From Branchiostoma floridae (taxonomy: Eukaryota > Chordata > Leptocardii > Amphioxiformes > Branchiostomatidae), in NCBI RefSeq assembly GCF_000003815.2, contig NC_049981.1, positions 18,874,585-18,938,584 of the forward strand: a DNA stretch of 64,000 nucleotides. Reading direction: 5' to 3'. The notes beneath the pieces are model-generated. The model ran no database searches. It was not told the DNA's origin and saw nothing but the letters and a program-made list of their open reading frames with translations. Within the stretch, counting starts at the first letter, position 1, and each line of letters opens with the position of its first letter. The translations under genes were made by a program, and so were the position numbers. Positions 35,977 through 50,753 of this stretch are shown one piece after another.

Positions 35977-38900
35977 GACTCAAATTGAAGTGCTGGGTCT
36001 TCTGCCTCAGGGCTGGGAGTGTAACCTGGTAGTAACTGGACAACTTTGCAGGAGAGACAAATAAAGAAAGCACAATGATGTCATCCCTGTAATCAAGCCA
36101 GTATGGCCTAAAGTATGTAAAACCAATGATGTAGGAGGCAGGTCTAGGTTCCCTGACCCATCAGTTGTGCCTCCATGTTGTTTTGATTTCAGGTAATGGC
36201 CAGATGCTGCATTAGGTTTCCCTGGTTCCTCCAGATTAACTCCCCCAAATAAACCTACAAGAGCAGAGGCTGAATGGTTGACCTCACCATGACCCAGTAG
36301 CCTGGTACTAGGGAGCAGGAAGGAATGTGTGTGGGAGAGGGACAAGAGCAAAACTTGAAGTTGGGTGTGTTACGCAACCTTTTAGAAGCATGGGTAACCA
36401 GCTGACACCCTTTATGCCACCTGTCAGTACCTGTAAACCTGCCTGGAGATTAGGGCTGATGGGTCTCCTCCTCCACCAGTGGAAGGGCTGATAAAGGGCT
36501 AATGTAGTCAGGCTTTGTTTTCTAATCACACTTTTTATAAGGAGACAACTGCATATGCCCACTGTACTAATATTAAAAGTAGGCTCCTATTTACAATCTA
36601 GGTATATATGAGTAATTAACTGCAAGTATAGAAATTAGTTGCTAATTTGCATAATTGATGTTTCTGTATATCTGTATTTTTCTGTATGCATTCCGTGATA
36701 CTGGTAGGGCTTTCCTACATGACATAAACTGTTCATTGCCAGTAACTGAGAAATATTGGCATATCAATGAATATCAATAATCTACCATATGATAATACAT
36801 GTAATTTAAAAAAAAAAGAAAGGAGTAGAATATCCTTACAACAAAGTCAGTGGAACAATAAGCAAGTTCTTCTGAGTGCAGCAAGATCAATACCATTTAG
36901 TAAAACCAATGACCCTTGGTGCCTAGTGTTTATGCTTAATTAATGAAATAAGACTGGAGAAAGGTATCAGGGAGCTCAGGTGTCAGGTGCAGTAACCATT
37001 GCCAGTATATATGAACCCTTGAACTTCAACAGGTTTAAAACATGCAAAAATACAACAATATTGCAACAGCTGGATTTAGCTGCTAGTTCTTTTGGATGGG
37101 GAGTTGAATAAAGGAGCTCATAACATCAAACCGCTGAATGTTTAAGAATGTAACAGTCACTTATCAAAAGGAGCAGGGATGACTTGGTGTGTTTCAGCCC
37201 TGGCTGAATACAACAGCCATAGTGAAGCCACACTTGACTTTACCTTTACCACTATACCTACAATGTATACCATTTAGAAATATACAATGGAAACAAAACA
37301 CATTTTGCAACTCTGTGCAAAGATAACTCTACCTTGACACTACCATATATACTGACCATGATGGTTGTAATTGATATCTACTAATGCTTTCATTACTTGT
37401 TATTGTAGTTAATTATGGGTTTGAGTCTGTGTTCATAGTAAACATAATGAGTAAAAGACCACCCAGGATGGCTGAGTGAGTCAATTGTTGTTCAACAAAA
37501 CAGCAATTCCCACAATGGCTGGAAGGGACCCCACTCACAAGAGTAATCAAAGGTAGCCAATAGGAAAGGGAAAAGAAATGTCTTGTGGCACCTTTTTCAT
37601 GTGAGGGTCAACACAGAAGTGTTCACAATCCTTACTTATGAAATTTCTTTTCCAGAAAAGTCACAAGGGCTTTAGCAATCATTAAATGCAGCATTTCGTT
37701 GTTTGTTGTCTTTGCCTGTTCATGTCTTTACTGGAGTTAACGTTACTCTCTCTATTTAGTAAATAAATAGTTTACCAGATTCAGAATTACAAAATGGACT
37801 TTCATCTACTAAATTTACTCCATTTCTTCTGTTCATAGTTATGTAATTCTTGAAATTTTTGCATGGTTTTCTGTTCACAGTTTTCCTCCCTAACTCCCTA
37901 TTGAATAATATTGATTTTGCCTTTGTCATTATCATGCACCTCACTATCACTATCAGTACTGAATAATATATTAGATGAAATAAAAGTATGAAAAATGGAA
38001 AATATTTCATTTCATGTTCTGACTTACTAATACTTCCAATCATAGATTACATCACCAATCCTGAAAGTAACTCATATCAGTTGTGATAGTGTGTATTTAT
38101 TTATTTTCTTTCACAGCTGAAACATCTATTTGGTTTGGCCCAGTAAACTGACAATCCTCCCCATGAAAGCAGATACACCACCAGGGTTGTGACAACTGTT
38201 GGTGTCCATCATGAGCTGTCCTTGCCTCACAGCAGTGTCTATTCTGATAAAGTTATTTTTCTCTCCTGCACACACAAAGCAGCGCCTGCTCATAAATCCA
38301 GACATGTTACTGTATCAGGAAGTATTTGATGGCGGGCCAGTTACAGACGCCTTTCCCAGGCCAAATTATTAATAGAACAAGTCTAGCTGTAGAGGAAAAG
38401 ACCCAAAGAGCCGTATCTACAGCAGCACCACCCATAATTTGCTTTTCCAGACACAACAAATAATGGTGACAAGGTTTCCCCACACCATGAAGGGCTGGAT
38501 ATGATATTATTTTCTATACACAGCCAATCTGAAAACTGCTCCTACAACTACCAAATGTACTTATGAATAGTATGATAAATTCTCTATCAAAGCTTGAAAA
38601 TTGAAATTGTTATACTGCATTTTTTTTCTTAAAAATAGCTTAATATACAATTTTTGGGAAGGCATGGAACAGTAACACAATAATGTATACTTACATTTGA
38701 TGGCAACTGTATGAAGAAGGAAAAAAAATAAAACAAACTCCCTTTTTCCTAAATTTACAGTCACATATATCTATAGTACAGGTATACCATTCTTTTGAAT
38801 GGACAAGACCGCCAAAAACAGTTCATCTTTCTGGCAGAAAAATCATAACATTATCTGTTCATGCGATTCACTTGGTGCTGGTGTAACTAACAGCCCATCC

Positions 38901-39045
38901 CAGCTACAAGTGTGACACTACATGGCTGGCTGTTCTATTTCAAGGCTGATGGCAAAAATAAATTGGCATTCAACCATGAGGAGCCATGTGCGGACGTGTG
39001 CCATGGGCAGTGTAGGATCCAACAAGCGCTTGGTTACATGAGCAG

Positions 39046-39238
39046 TAGCCTGCTAACCATTCTCTATGGTTCAGCTTAGGGTGCTTTGCTGGCCTACTAC
39101 TAGGTAATAGTCTTTTTTTTTTATATAGTCTATCTTTCCTATCTGACCTGGGTGGATGGGGTACAATCCCAGCACCAAAGACATACCAGGACGATAATGA
39201 TGGTATGAGGAGCTCACAATGGTATGGTTACCAGGCTA
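39046..39238. mobile_element. 193-bp MITE with TAGCCTG ends
   Basis: The left end TAGCCTGCTAACCATTCTC and right end ATGGTTACCAGGCTA match the element at 28384-29071. The flanking 9-mers CATGAGCAG and CAAGTGCAA agree at 6 of 9 positions, compatible with a decayed 9-bp target duplication. It is non-coding. Confidence 0.7.
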
Positions 39239-42200
39239 CAAGTGCAACAACAGAGGGGGACACTGTCATGCACAGGGCATCTTTGTAATGTCCTAATATC
39301 CTGAAGGTCAGATTCCTGACCTGTGCTATCATAGTACATTTCTTCAAGATCTGGCTTTCTTTATGAGTAGTACATGTCTTCAAGATCTGGCTTTCTGTAT
39401 AAGGTTCCATCAAAGCAGCTTTTCATCCCACAAGATGACAACTTCAAAAGATTGTCTGGGAAATAGATTGGTATATCTTAATAGGACATTGAAATTAACA
39501 TCCGGTACAGTTAACAAAAGGAAACATTGTAGTGATGACCTTGTGACTGTGACTAACTGCCAAACCATCTCTGATGTCACATACCATAGTTGATAACTTG
39601 ATACAAAAGTAAGTGGATGTTTAGATTTACCACACATCCTCATTTACTTTGGCACAACTGTGGTGTAAGTTCAAGTGGTACCATCTGGGTTCCTGTCTGG
39701 ATGCCAAGGGGAAATAAAATAAATGACACCATATCATTTGACTGGAGACAAGGTATTATGCCAGTAGTATTGCCAATGTTTTGGCCTGCCCACACCATTG
39801 CTCTTATCGACAACTTGTGTGGTGGGTTCTTTCACATGCCCATGCCCAAGGCTTTCCTCAAACATATAGGATCCCCTCTGACTGAGTCTTAACAATTTGT
39901 CTTTTCTGTGTACTAAGCATTACCAATATTGATACTATTATATATATCACAACATTTGCATGACTAACTGATAGTATCCAATACCTAAGTTACAAGAAAA
40001 TCATGGTCTGATGTTTTAGAATGACAGCACCAACTGTCTTTCATCAGCAAGAGACCATTTTAAAATAAAAAGGTTTCCAGTTGCTTGAGTAACTTTTGTA
40101 TTGAATTGAGTATCTCATTACTCGGATGTCTAACCTAACTATTAAATTAAGCTGGTGCTTGATTGCGTCGTAAAAATAAAAACAAAACAGTTTTCGTACC
40201 AGCTTATGGTTATGTTAGTGCTAAGTCCTTCCAATGGGTCTCTAGCTTTGTGACCTTGGGGCCAGTTCTTGACCTTGAATCTATTTGACACAGGATGTCA
40301 GACTTATTTGTTTTGGCGTGTTCGAATCAATCTGTTTTAGTGTTTATCATATCACTACCACTTAGCAGGGATTAGCCTTATGTGATGGGTCTGCCACAGA
40401 CAAAGTAGCATTGACACTTCAGTTCACATCGAACCAATGCTGTCAAGAGAGAAATGTTCACAGAGATTTCATTTTGCAGAAGGGAAAGAATGGGGCGAGG
40501 TTAGAACTGTCAAGCAGAGTTTTACTACTTAAGTGGAAAAGGTCGCAGCGATTTTAAGTTCCCTGTAAGAAGTTACCATGAAAACCAAGAAATGAAAGCA
40601 CCACAAACACTTCTCCTTTTTGTAGTACTAAAGTACTACTTGGGAAAGGAAAGGGAGAGCTGACACCTACAACTGAACTTTCCTCTTTGATATGCTCGCA
40701 CCCAAGCTCCTAGAAATCTAGACTGTTCCTTTGTCTTTCCTTGCAGTTGAAGGATGGGCTCCTGCAGTGATGACAACAATGACCTTTGGCATTTAAGCCA
40801 TGACAAAGATGGCCTTAACCCTGGCCTTGCATGGTCTGCTGCTTCTATACATACACCCAATAGCAGGGATGTAATGGAGTGTTACCCGACTTCAAGGCTA
40901 CCAGGAAGTTACTGACTTGGCCTGGCTTTATGGCAAGAGACACTGCAGGCAATCATTTGTATATGCAATGGTCTAGGAATAATCTTGAAGAAGATTGGCA
41001 AAAATATTAAGAAAAAAATCTTTTTTTAGGTTTTAGAAAAAGTTTTTAACAATTAAAACTAGTTGGGACTACAATGAAATGAATAAAATAAACATGACAT
41101 GGAAGAGGAGTATAATCACTATGAAAAATGATACTGTGTAAATGTTTGTGGTGATTTAATTTCAGTGTTCCCTGTTTTTTTTAAAGTGCTACTGTTACAT
41201 ACTGTACAGAACATTACTGTAACACTGATGGTCAACGCAAGAATGAGGAACATGAAATCACCTCGAAAAGTTTAACAATTAGGTTAGACTTTTAAACTTG
41301 ATCAAAGCTTAGGATTTCTGGCAAAAAAGATCCCAGCATGTTGACAATGACTGGTTTCAACAAACGTTTTAAGGATCTGACATCTTGGCAGATGAACTGA
41401 ACAATGTTTGCATAAAACGGTCTAACTGTGATGATAGTTTCGTTGGTGGTTCTAAAACAACATTTTTGCTAGACTTAATTGATTAATATAGAAATAACAT
41501 TCATAACTGGTAACACTTATCACATATAGGAGGGAAATCTGGGCTTTAACTGTTTCTGACCTGATATCTCAATTCAAAGACAGGGCTGGCATTCCCTTGG
41601 TGGTCAGAATGACTGGCATTCCTAGCATTATGCCTTCAGTCTTATGGAGCACCAGGACATCAACTCTCAGCGATAAAGACTATTGAAGTCTTGCATTGTA
41701 AGAAATCAGCTAAAGCAACTATTTCCTGACTATAATCTACAGACATTTTCTTAAGGTCAAACAATAAAGATAAAGCCTTAATACTGGTGTCTGTTCAGGA
41801 CCACACATACAGTGTTTGCATGATGTGCCAAAGCAACCCTGACCTTCAGAGTACACTTTAAGACCTTTGATCTAGATTCGGCTATACCAACTGCAAGGTT
41901 GCTCTTGGAAGGAAAAAAATTACATAAACTAATATACTCAGATCATTTCTAAATATACACTCAGGACCCTTGATTTCACTTTGCCTATCTGAAAGTAAAA
42001 CAGCCCTAAGCAGTAAATAAATGCATACATTCTGTGATTTATGAGACTTAACAGCTGCATGTTTGTGCATCCTTTGAAACCCACAAATGAACTTGTGTGG
42101 TATTTCTTATCTAATTGGCCCGTCCTTGACAGTCAATATATAGAAGCTGGGGGGCTAGCCTTAGTACATGGTTTGCATTACTGAAATGGACTGCTACTCC

Positions 42201-43338
42201 AATCCTATATTGTGAGCACAGCAGTCCTTTAGAAATGATCAATTATGAAATATGTTACATACCTGCACATTTGGAATGTGACAAGGGTGACAGCAGGGCT
42301 GGATTGTACAAGGTCGCACAGCTTCCCAGGGTCCCATAGAGGCAAACCTTGACCATTTGAAGCACAACAGGCATATGTAACTGCTCATTATAGTACATAT
42401 GAGTATATTGTGGTAATCTCTAAGCAGATGCAGGAGCCAACATAACTTTTCTACCAGTTCCATGTAGCAGCGGGAAGAAAGGGAGCTTGCGAAAGGGTAC
42501 AATTATTGCCTTCCTTCATCTACTTGGAGATTTATATCGTGGCTGTCGAGGCTGAAATTTGAATACTAGAGAGGACCTTCCACACTTACTTTTCAGACCA
42601 AGGAGGTTAAAAAATACCTTTGAAGGACATATTAATCTGAGCCCAGGCAGAGATCAAAACAAATAGTCTTAAAACTAAATATACCTCCTGATGTGATCCT
42701 TGAATATATGTATTTACCTTGGCAACAAACCCTTCAATTGCCCAATTCGAAACACTTCTCAAATACTTGCCAAGCAATTGACTATTGAGGGATGCCCTAA
42801 CTTACATAAAAATGAAATGAACCAAGTTTGTGTATCAAAGTTGTCTCCAAAACCAAACAAAATGTGACACTAAACTACCAAAGGATATACTGTACATTGT
42901 TGGCACTGTGAATGTTCTTATGCATACGTTTTACTTCCTTCCCAAGACTGCCTTCCAATCCAAGGTGTCCCCACCAGTGGTACAGAGTCTCCTGCTGACC
43001 ACCCTTTCTATTTATTTACACAGAGCTGGATAATTAGTGAAGGCCCAAGGCATCCTATGGAGTGGGTGTCTGGTGCTATGCCATGGGATCTGAGAAACAG
43101 GTCACAAGAACTTGTTCAGTATACCATGTTTACAGGATTGTCTACTATTGTGACCTTAGCAAACTGTCCCCACCAAGCAGGCAACTTCATATTTTTCTTT
43201 CTATTCTTAGACATTTTGGTTCTCCTTGGAGAGAAGGCTTCAGCCTTGGCGGGACGCTTCAGCCTTGGAGGGACTGCCAGACAAGCAATTAAGGCCAAAC
43301 CCTGCTGAGATGTGTACAGTGGAAGGCACTCCTGCTGT

Positions 43339-43530
43339 TCAAGTTTCAAGTTTCAAGTTTATTTATTTTACCAGGGGAATACCTCAGATCCATTGATCTG
43401 ATTTTCAGGTATCCCTGGACACACATTAAAAATTACATGACACAGTTTAAACCCAACAATATACAAATAACGTTACAAACATTAACGTTACTGTTCATAT
43501 TACTCTAGCCTCCTTCCAAACTGGAATAAA
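43339..43530 (-). mobile_element. Possible non-LTR retroposon 3' end with (ACTTGAA)n tail
   Basis: TCAAGTTTCAAGTTTCAAGTTT at 43339-43360 is, on the minus strand, a 7-bp tandem repeat that follows AAATAAATAA. This is the kind of microsatellite tail that ends CR1/L2-type LINEs or their SINEs. The body to the right (about 43361-43530) has no ORF, and the right boundary is not visible. Confidence 0.45.
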
Positions 43531-46485
43531 ATACTCCTATCTAGAGATTCTAGACAACTCCGACTGTAACACAATTCTACAACACACATCCCTGCTCCAT
43601 TAGCTGGCTTTGACATATTACATGTCATTGTAGCGATTGGAATTCAAGAAAATCGCAGACTGTCCTCGGACATATTATATTGGAATCAAAGCCTCTCCGA
43701 TGTCAGATTGAATAAAACAACTGGAATCAGGATTGTTTAACCGCAGATTGACCGCAGTAAAACCGCAGATTGTCCTAAGATGTATCTTATTCCCAACTGC
43801 AATTTACATTTTGCACTATAGTTTGTTCTAAGACAGATTGCAAATGCAATCAATACTAGAAGAATCACAGATTGTCCATGGACAGATCCTGATTCTAATC
43901 TGTCTAAGGGTGTTGAATCCTGCTCTCTACTATGACATATTAAGTACTTATCTATTCAAAGTGATCCACCATCCAAGTCAGACTAATTATATATAAAACC
44001 AGCCAGACAGACAACCAGCATTGACAAACAAAGCTTGGTTGTTGGAGTAAATTTCATGACTTTTAACAACATAATAACACATGAAAGCACATCCTGGATC
44101 ATCAGCCATACCAGGTAAATCTTTTGCTTATATCAAAACAGCCTGACCAACACAGCAATATTTCTGACAGCAAAATACAATAACCTGAAATGCAACCTGA
44201 ATTTGACATGTAAATATTTCAATCAATTGCTACTGAATCTGTTTCTCACACAGAGTTCAAGCTGCTTTTTGAGAACACAAGTTTAGAGGGCCTGTAATGT
44301 GCTAGGCAGGGGCAGCCTCTATTTTGACTTCCAGTAATTTGTACTAATTGTAGGGCTAGGAAAAGTTGTCTTATTCAAGTAATTCTTAGTGAGGCGGCTA
44401 CATATTGCGTTTATTACCTTTTCTGCAGCATCAAATAGCTGCATGTAGAACTGGTCGGTCTTGATAAAGATGTTTTATAGGTTGCCGGCACTACCTAGAA
44501 CACCCCGTGAGAAGACCAAGTTTAACCATGATCTTGTTTGGACAGTTGGCCATGCTGAGGTACCTGGTAATCACATCCAGACCTGGTCTCAAGGTCCACC
44601 AGCAGCCTGGAAGTAAGCTTTTTAGCCCTGCCACAAAAATGTCAACAGGAAAATACGAGGGAATTAGTCAGTCAGAGATTATCCTGGCACCAAATTAACA
44701 CAGGCTGTTCCAATCTGCGCAATAGATAGTGGCTAACCTAGACAGGAAAATGCTGGGTCGACCTCCAAGACAGGACAAAATCCATTACAACTTTTCCAGC
44801 TATGTGGCAACCTGCTGTGTGTGACCCAGTGATTTATATATGCTTCATACTTCAAAAGAGTTTCCAACATTGAAGAAATGCAGGCTCTTTACAGACATAG
44901 TCGAACTTATTCCCATGTTACATTGGATACAAGTAGGTTTTTAAAAAATGCAGCTGGGAAAAACAAAGCCACTGCAAGAGATTATTCCTCTCCCAGGCCA
45001 ACATAGACTGAAAACAGGGATCAATCATTGTCCATAATACACCACAGTGAATGGATTTGATCTGGTCTTTTCTGACCAAGACTTCTGTCAACCAGCCACA
45101 AAGGAAGTGTTCTAATGAACAAAGTGCCTCAATTCTAAGATGATCACATTTTTGTAGCAGGTCTTCTATTCAGCTTAACTTTTGAGAGTAAACTAATATT
45201 AAATACTACTGGTATTCTGGGGAAAATGCACGCTAGATCTACAAACTGTCTTCTCATCATCTGAATGTAATTATATCTCATCTTTCTCTGATGTTCTCCA
45301 ATCTTATGGTACCAATTAATAACATCAACAAAATTTATTATGTGAAAATAGTCCATAAAGTCTAATCAGAAGGAAGTGGGGATGAATCTCTCCTTTGTGT
45401 TTTGTCTCCATGATCAGTAGGAGGTAGTATCCCAAATAAAGTGTCCTGGGGTGACTTGAAACACTACAGTCCTTATATGGAGCCCCCAACCCCCAAACAC
45501 ACACATATAATGCTCAAATAAAGCCTTCAAATAACAGACGAAATTGTGTATTTCATGCACTAAATATCAAATCTACCTGCAAACAGCACCAAAAATACTA
45601 CCAAATGTTCCTTTTACCTGAGCTGCACTTTCAAAGGTGTGGTCTGTACGTACAGTCACTGAATCTGTTGATGCCAAGGCATGAGCATGTTTGATGTACA
45701 GTCAACAGTGGACCTTTGAGCAGCATGCCTTGTTGGCTTCAGGACGTGCCTCAAATAGTCAAAGCAAAATGCAAAACGCAGGCTCCCTGCCAGCAGAGAG
45801 AGCACATCAAACAGAAGTAACCTACCAGTCTAGGAGGTGGTGGTGTGATGGGCTGTGGGCCTGTAGTGTTCCCCCATGTTGTCCTCCTTCCCACCCACAC
45901 TGCCTCTGCCTGCCCCCACCATTCTGAAATGTGAACTATGTCCCTGTCCCTTAGGATCAGGTTCCCAAGGCAACTGACCCCAGCCCTTACTCATGACCAG
46001 TATCCAGACTGTACCACTTTTTTCTATGTAGGGATTTCACAAAGATTTGTTCATTGACAAAGTTACCTAAAACAATCTTAAAGGTTTTTGATACATAGAC
46101 TGGACCGTGAAAAAAGTGTATGATAACTTTTCTGATTGATGATAACTTCTAGAAAAAAAGAAGACTTTTCCAGTGGTGCTTTGATGTAATAATGATTTAT
46201 ATCATGATACACTGTCTCAAGACTGTCAACAAGTTGAGACAAGTGCATCTCATCCTCTAGCTAGTATGTTCAAACTTGTTTCTGGTGCAGTAAAGACATT
46301 GTGATACTATGGTTGTGGTATAGTGCTAAGTTTAGCAACATTTTATAATAACAGACATACTGTGACAGGTACTCTCCAAGCAGAGGCTGATGGGGAAAAT
46401 CATCACCTTCTTCTTACCAAACCGTGGGGTTAGCTGACAGAAAAAGAAGGTATGTAAGAAAAGGTCATGATTTTACCCATCAACG

Positions 46486-46665
46486 AGGGTCTGCATGAGG
46501 GTCCCGACAACAATTTACGCTAAATTTGGCAATTATTACGCAATTACGCTAAATTTGGTCGCCTCGCTACGAATTATGTAGATAAGATGGTTTTCCTTAC
46601 GAATTTTATACGAATTAAATAAAAATAGGCTGCCTACGCCTTACGTAAAAGAGCATGCAGACCCT
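46486..46665. mobile_element. 180-bp hAT-like MITE, AGGGTCTGCATG ends
   Basis: The ends AGGGTCTGCATG and CATGCAGACCCT are perfect inverted repeats, flanked by CATCAACG and CATCAACC (7 of 8 match), an 8-bp hAT-type duplication. The interior repeats TTACGCTAAATTTGG twice and TACGAATT-like words. It is the smallest member of the family also found at 18263-18595 and 53592-54844. Confidence 0.85.
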
Positions 46666-46950
46666 CATCAACCTCTGCTTGGAGAGTAGTGCCAAGAACA
46701 TTCAATTGTACAATTAGAGAGTGTAAGGTAAATCAAATTGTTGTGGCTTTCATTTTGGAAACAGTTTTTAAACAGGTCTGTTCAATGCAAGGCCATAGAT
46801 GACCACTTCTAGGCATTGGAATAAGTTGAAGGCTTGCAGATTGAATTTGGGAGGGAAACAGTTGTCATCCACAGAGTTCCATAGTTTGGCAGTCCAAGAA
46901 AAGTTTTTTTTTCAGAAACTACTTGACTCACACACGCGCATGCGCGCGCA

Positions 46951-47058
<108 letters not shown>

Positions 47059-47235
47059 AAAAACACTTCCCCTCCAACTATCAGCATCCTGTTGCAAATC
47101 ACTTTATTGGAGGATCAGACAGTGAATGACTAGTTGTAACCTGGTTTACACTGGCCTGGAGCCAAGTAGACTGAACTGTGGAAGGACAAGCCTAGAAGAT
47201 CCTTCCTTGCTGTCACCCACACAGTGACTCAGCAC

Positions 47236-47405
47236 TAGCCTGGTATCAAAACTTATTATAGCCGCCAAGTCTCTTTGGACGAAATGAATCTATATCCTCA
47301 GCTAGCCCCCTCCTGTAGTCCTGGAGCAGGAGAGTTTAGCAGAAGTGGTGAACGGACTCCGATGGAGAAGAAGCAGAAGCTATGCTAGGTTTGAATACCA
47401 GGCTA
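47236..47405. mobile_element. 170-bp MITE, TAGCCTGGTAT ends, 9-bp target duplication
   Basis: Inverted ends TAGCCTGGTATCAAA and TTTGAATACCAGGCTA are flanked by a perfect 9-bp repeat ACTCAGCAC at 47227-47235 and 47406-47414. It has the same TAGCCTGG end motif and duplication length as 5530-5898, so the two appear to belong to one superfamily with different interiors. Confidence 0.88.
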
Positions 47406-47703
47406 ACTCAGCACTGCCTTCCAACTTTTACAGGTCTTAACTTGACTGGGACATGATTTGAATGACATTGGATACAAGCACAGTATGCTTGAGCAGAATA
47501 TTACCCTGGGTGACAGACTTCTTAGAGGCGGCAAGCTGAGGACTTGCTAAGACCCCATAGTCATACTGCATGTGCTCCCAGACTTTGCAGCCATCCCACT
47601 ATGCCCCACCATCCACTTCCCTCAGTCAAGGAGAAAGACCAACCCTTGCCCCTCGATCCCCTCCCTTGGGGCAAGAAGATAGTTGGGGTCAAATGGATAG
47701 TGA

Positions 47704-47738
47704 GTGTTTGTGTGTGTGTGTGTGTTAGTGTGTGTGTG
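47704..47738 (+). repeat. (TG)n microsatellite
   Basis: A short TG run followed by a G-run. No gene is seen here. Confidence 0.9.
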
Positions 47739-50700
47739 GGGGGGGGCAAAGTCTGGATGCACCTGCAGTGGAGGATTGGTTACAAGTCCTCCCCACGTTG
47801 CCCCTGGGAGTCTGGCACCCAAAGAAAAAAGTATTTGTCTTGGGTTTGCTCTCCCTGTAGTCTATGCCTGTTGAGCTATGCATTCCCACAAGTGTGCATA
47901 ACTTACATAAAATAGCTCTAAGATCAGATCTTTATCCAGATCTGCAGTCCCAAAATTTGATCACTCCATTCTTACAATAATACATAATAAATCAAATCAA
48001 TAATGAATGACAATTAGACAAATCAAAAGATATCAATCATTTATATTAGCATCTTCACCATCAAAACAATGACATATAAAGCATATGTTTCTTATTCAAA
48101 GAAAGCAAAATAAAAGGCTCTGTGAAACAACATTTCATAAGCCACCTGCAACTAGCAATATGCAGAAAAATTGTTAACAGTGTAAAATAATATGAGGCTG
48201 TGTATCATCTGCTTACAACAGGGGCTCCCTACACTCACTGCCCTAAAAAAAAGTGCAAAGGGCCCTGGAGTAATCAACATGAAAATGATGAAACTGTATT
48301 TTTGTTAACTTCCAACAGCATATCTAGCAACAAAAATTAACAACATGGGCTAGGTCCCTAAAAATAAAACAAACAAAAAGTTCACAGATAAAAATTTCAA
48401 AGCTGGAGACAGCCCTGACTACAGCAGAGTAGCAAGTAGTTATCTATGGCATGTCTGTGAACCTCAGTACCCAGTGACCTCCCAGCTACCCCTCCAGGTG
48501 CATTCAGTCACCTTATACTTTTTTTTATAGTAACTTATACTCCCAAAGTTAAATGGGTTAAATCTAATAAAAATGAAGGTCAGTTGGCACATTTTTCATT
48601 TCCCATTTGGTTGGCTTCCTTTCAACACTAGATCAAGGGTGAGAACATGAGAGTTTTTTTACCAGAAGGAAATTACTCTGCCAGCAGTGTATAGCCTTGT
48701 GCGATCCATCATTCCCAAAGAAGTGACTGTTTGGAGCAGACAGAAGCCTTACAGTAGGAGCAGACGGAAGCCTAACAAGCCTTGATCTCAGACTATCAAA
48801 ACTGGGTAAGGATATCATATAGCATGAAATTTTGAATTATTTTGCTGGTAGTCACACACATCATACTAAGCTATGTACATACCACTTTATGAGCTATTCT
48901 AGTTCAAAACCTGAAACAAATTGTGCCCTGTAATTAAAAAAAAAAGAAAAAAGAAAAATAGTGGGCCAAAACCTGTAACACTTACTGTCTGCCCCAAGAG
49001 CTATCTACCAGAAACATAAATTCCACTGCAGTACATTACAAAACTGCTAGGGAGCCATTATCAAACTTGACCTTCATTTTCCTCACCTCAACCAATCTAT
49101 CAAATATTATAAGGATCCTTCCACAGCTTCTCAGGTTATGCAATAAGCAGATACACAAATGGCACCAAAAACATTACCTTCTTGATGAAGGTAATAGGTA
49201 CAATGTTGCCAATCAGAGGGGACCAAAGGAGGTGAACTTGCATGTACAACCACTCTGTCTGTTACCTGATCACTGTGGGACAGGGGTCCAATAAGACCTC
49301 AAAGCCATAGGGACTATGGTTACCACTAATAAGATTTGATGCTAGTGTTACTCATTCCATGCCCCTTCCATACCCATTCCATGCCTCCTACACAGCTAAA
49401 TGAAAGAAAAACAGGTCTGACTCTGATGAAAAAGTCTGATAGGAAATCATAACAGCCCAAGGTTGTCTACAGGACCCGTCCCTCTGTTCGTCCTAGGTCC
49501 AAAACTTGTTGTTTGTTGCAATGTTGGGATAAAAAAAATCTTCCCCACCCCTTCGAAAAACCTACCAGTAAACTAGGATACAGAAATTCCTAAAAAAATT
49601 AATTTTTATAAGGTTGCATGGATCTAAAACAGATTTAACAATGAAAACTAACAACATTGGCTGGATTTGGCTCACAAGCAAACATAGGACAAAAATTTAA
49701 AGCTGGAGACAGCCCTGCAACAGAATGAAAAGTTTCTGTTTGTGAAAAGCAGATTACCAATACCATGTCAGTTTTCATACACCTGCTGTGAGTGATTGGC
49801 TACTTAATGCAAGGTCACAGTTCACAGACTTGTGTTGCTAAACAGATTGTTTGCAATCCTGAGATAGCAGGAAAGACAAAGCAAATTATGAGAACAAATT
49901 GTACAGCAATGATATTCTAAATATAAATATATATTTTTAAAAATTAATTAAGATATATAATGTTTTTCGACACATCCACAACAAATCCAATCTCTTTTTT
50001 TGCATCACAAGAAAGCAAAATATTGATAAAAGCTCCTTGGTTCAAGCTTGGAGTACACATACATCATGCTGGGTGAAGAGGCAGTTGAACCTCAAGCATG
50101 CTGAGTTGTGTGCGAACTGATTCTAATCTACATTTGAATCAATCTCCAAGCAGATCTATTGGTGGCAAGGCAGTTTTCAAAGGGCCAAACAGTATCCAAC
50201 AACCTGGTGGACATAAAAGTTGGATAGCAATGGTTAAACCTAAAAATGCCAGCCTCCCAACATCAATGACCTGCAGTCTTAAACTTTGCAGAGTTCATGG
50301 ACACCAAATTGTTCCATGAGAAGTACCAGGTCCCACCTTAACCTTGGCCAGGGAGTGTAGGGTTAAAGATCTGTTGACAGCTTGAAACCAACTGTGATAA
50401 TCATTGTATTGTTTCTGGTCCTCTAATTGTTTTGTGTATTGTGATTGGAATGCAAAGTTCCAGCTGGACTTTCACAACATATTACAAACCCACAGTACAA
50501 CCAAGGGATTTGTCATTGAAAGATGATTTTTTAATTGATGAGATATTCAAATCCATAGCAAAAAAATATGTTTAGTACCCTGTTTCCTATATCATATTAT
50601 AAGTCGTTTACCGGGGCTCCCATACTCAATTTCTCAACAACAGCAAAACGTTTTTAGTGAGCGAGTTTGGGAGCCCAGGAAACTCAACGCAAGGAGGTGG

Positions 50701-50753
50701 AAAGAGGGAAGGCACAGAGGCTACTAGTCCAGTAAATAAAAAAAAAACAAAAA

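Noticed and set aside
36007-36351. 114-codon minus-strand ORF beside the LINE
   Set aside because: No domain, no splice support and only weak coding character; it overlaps the LINE flank.
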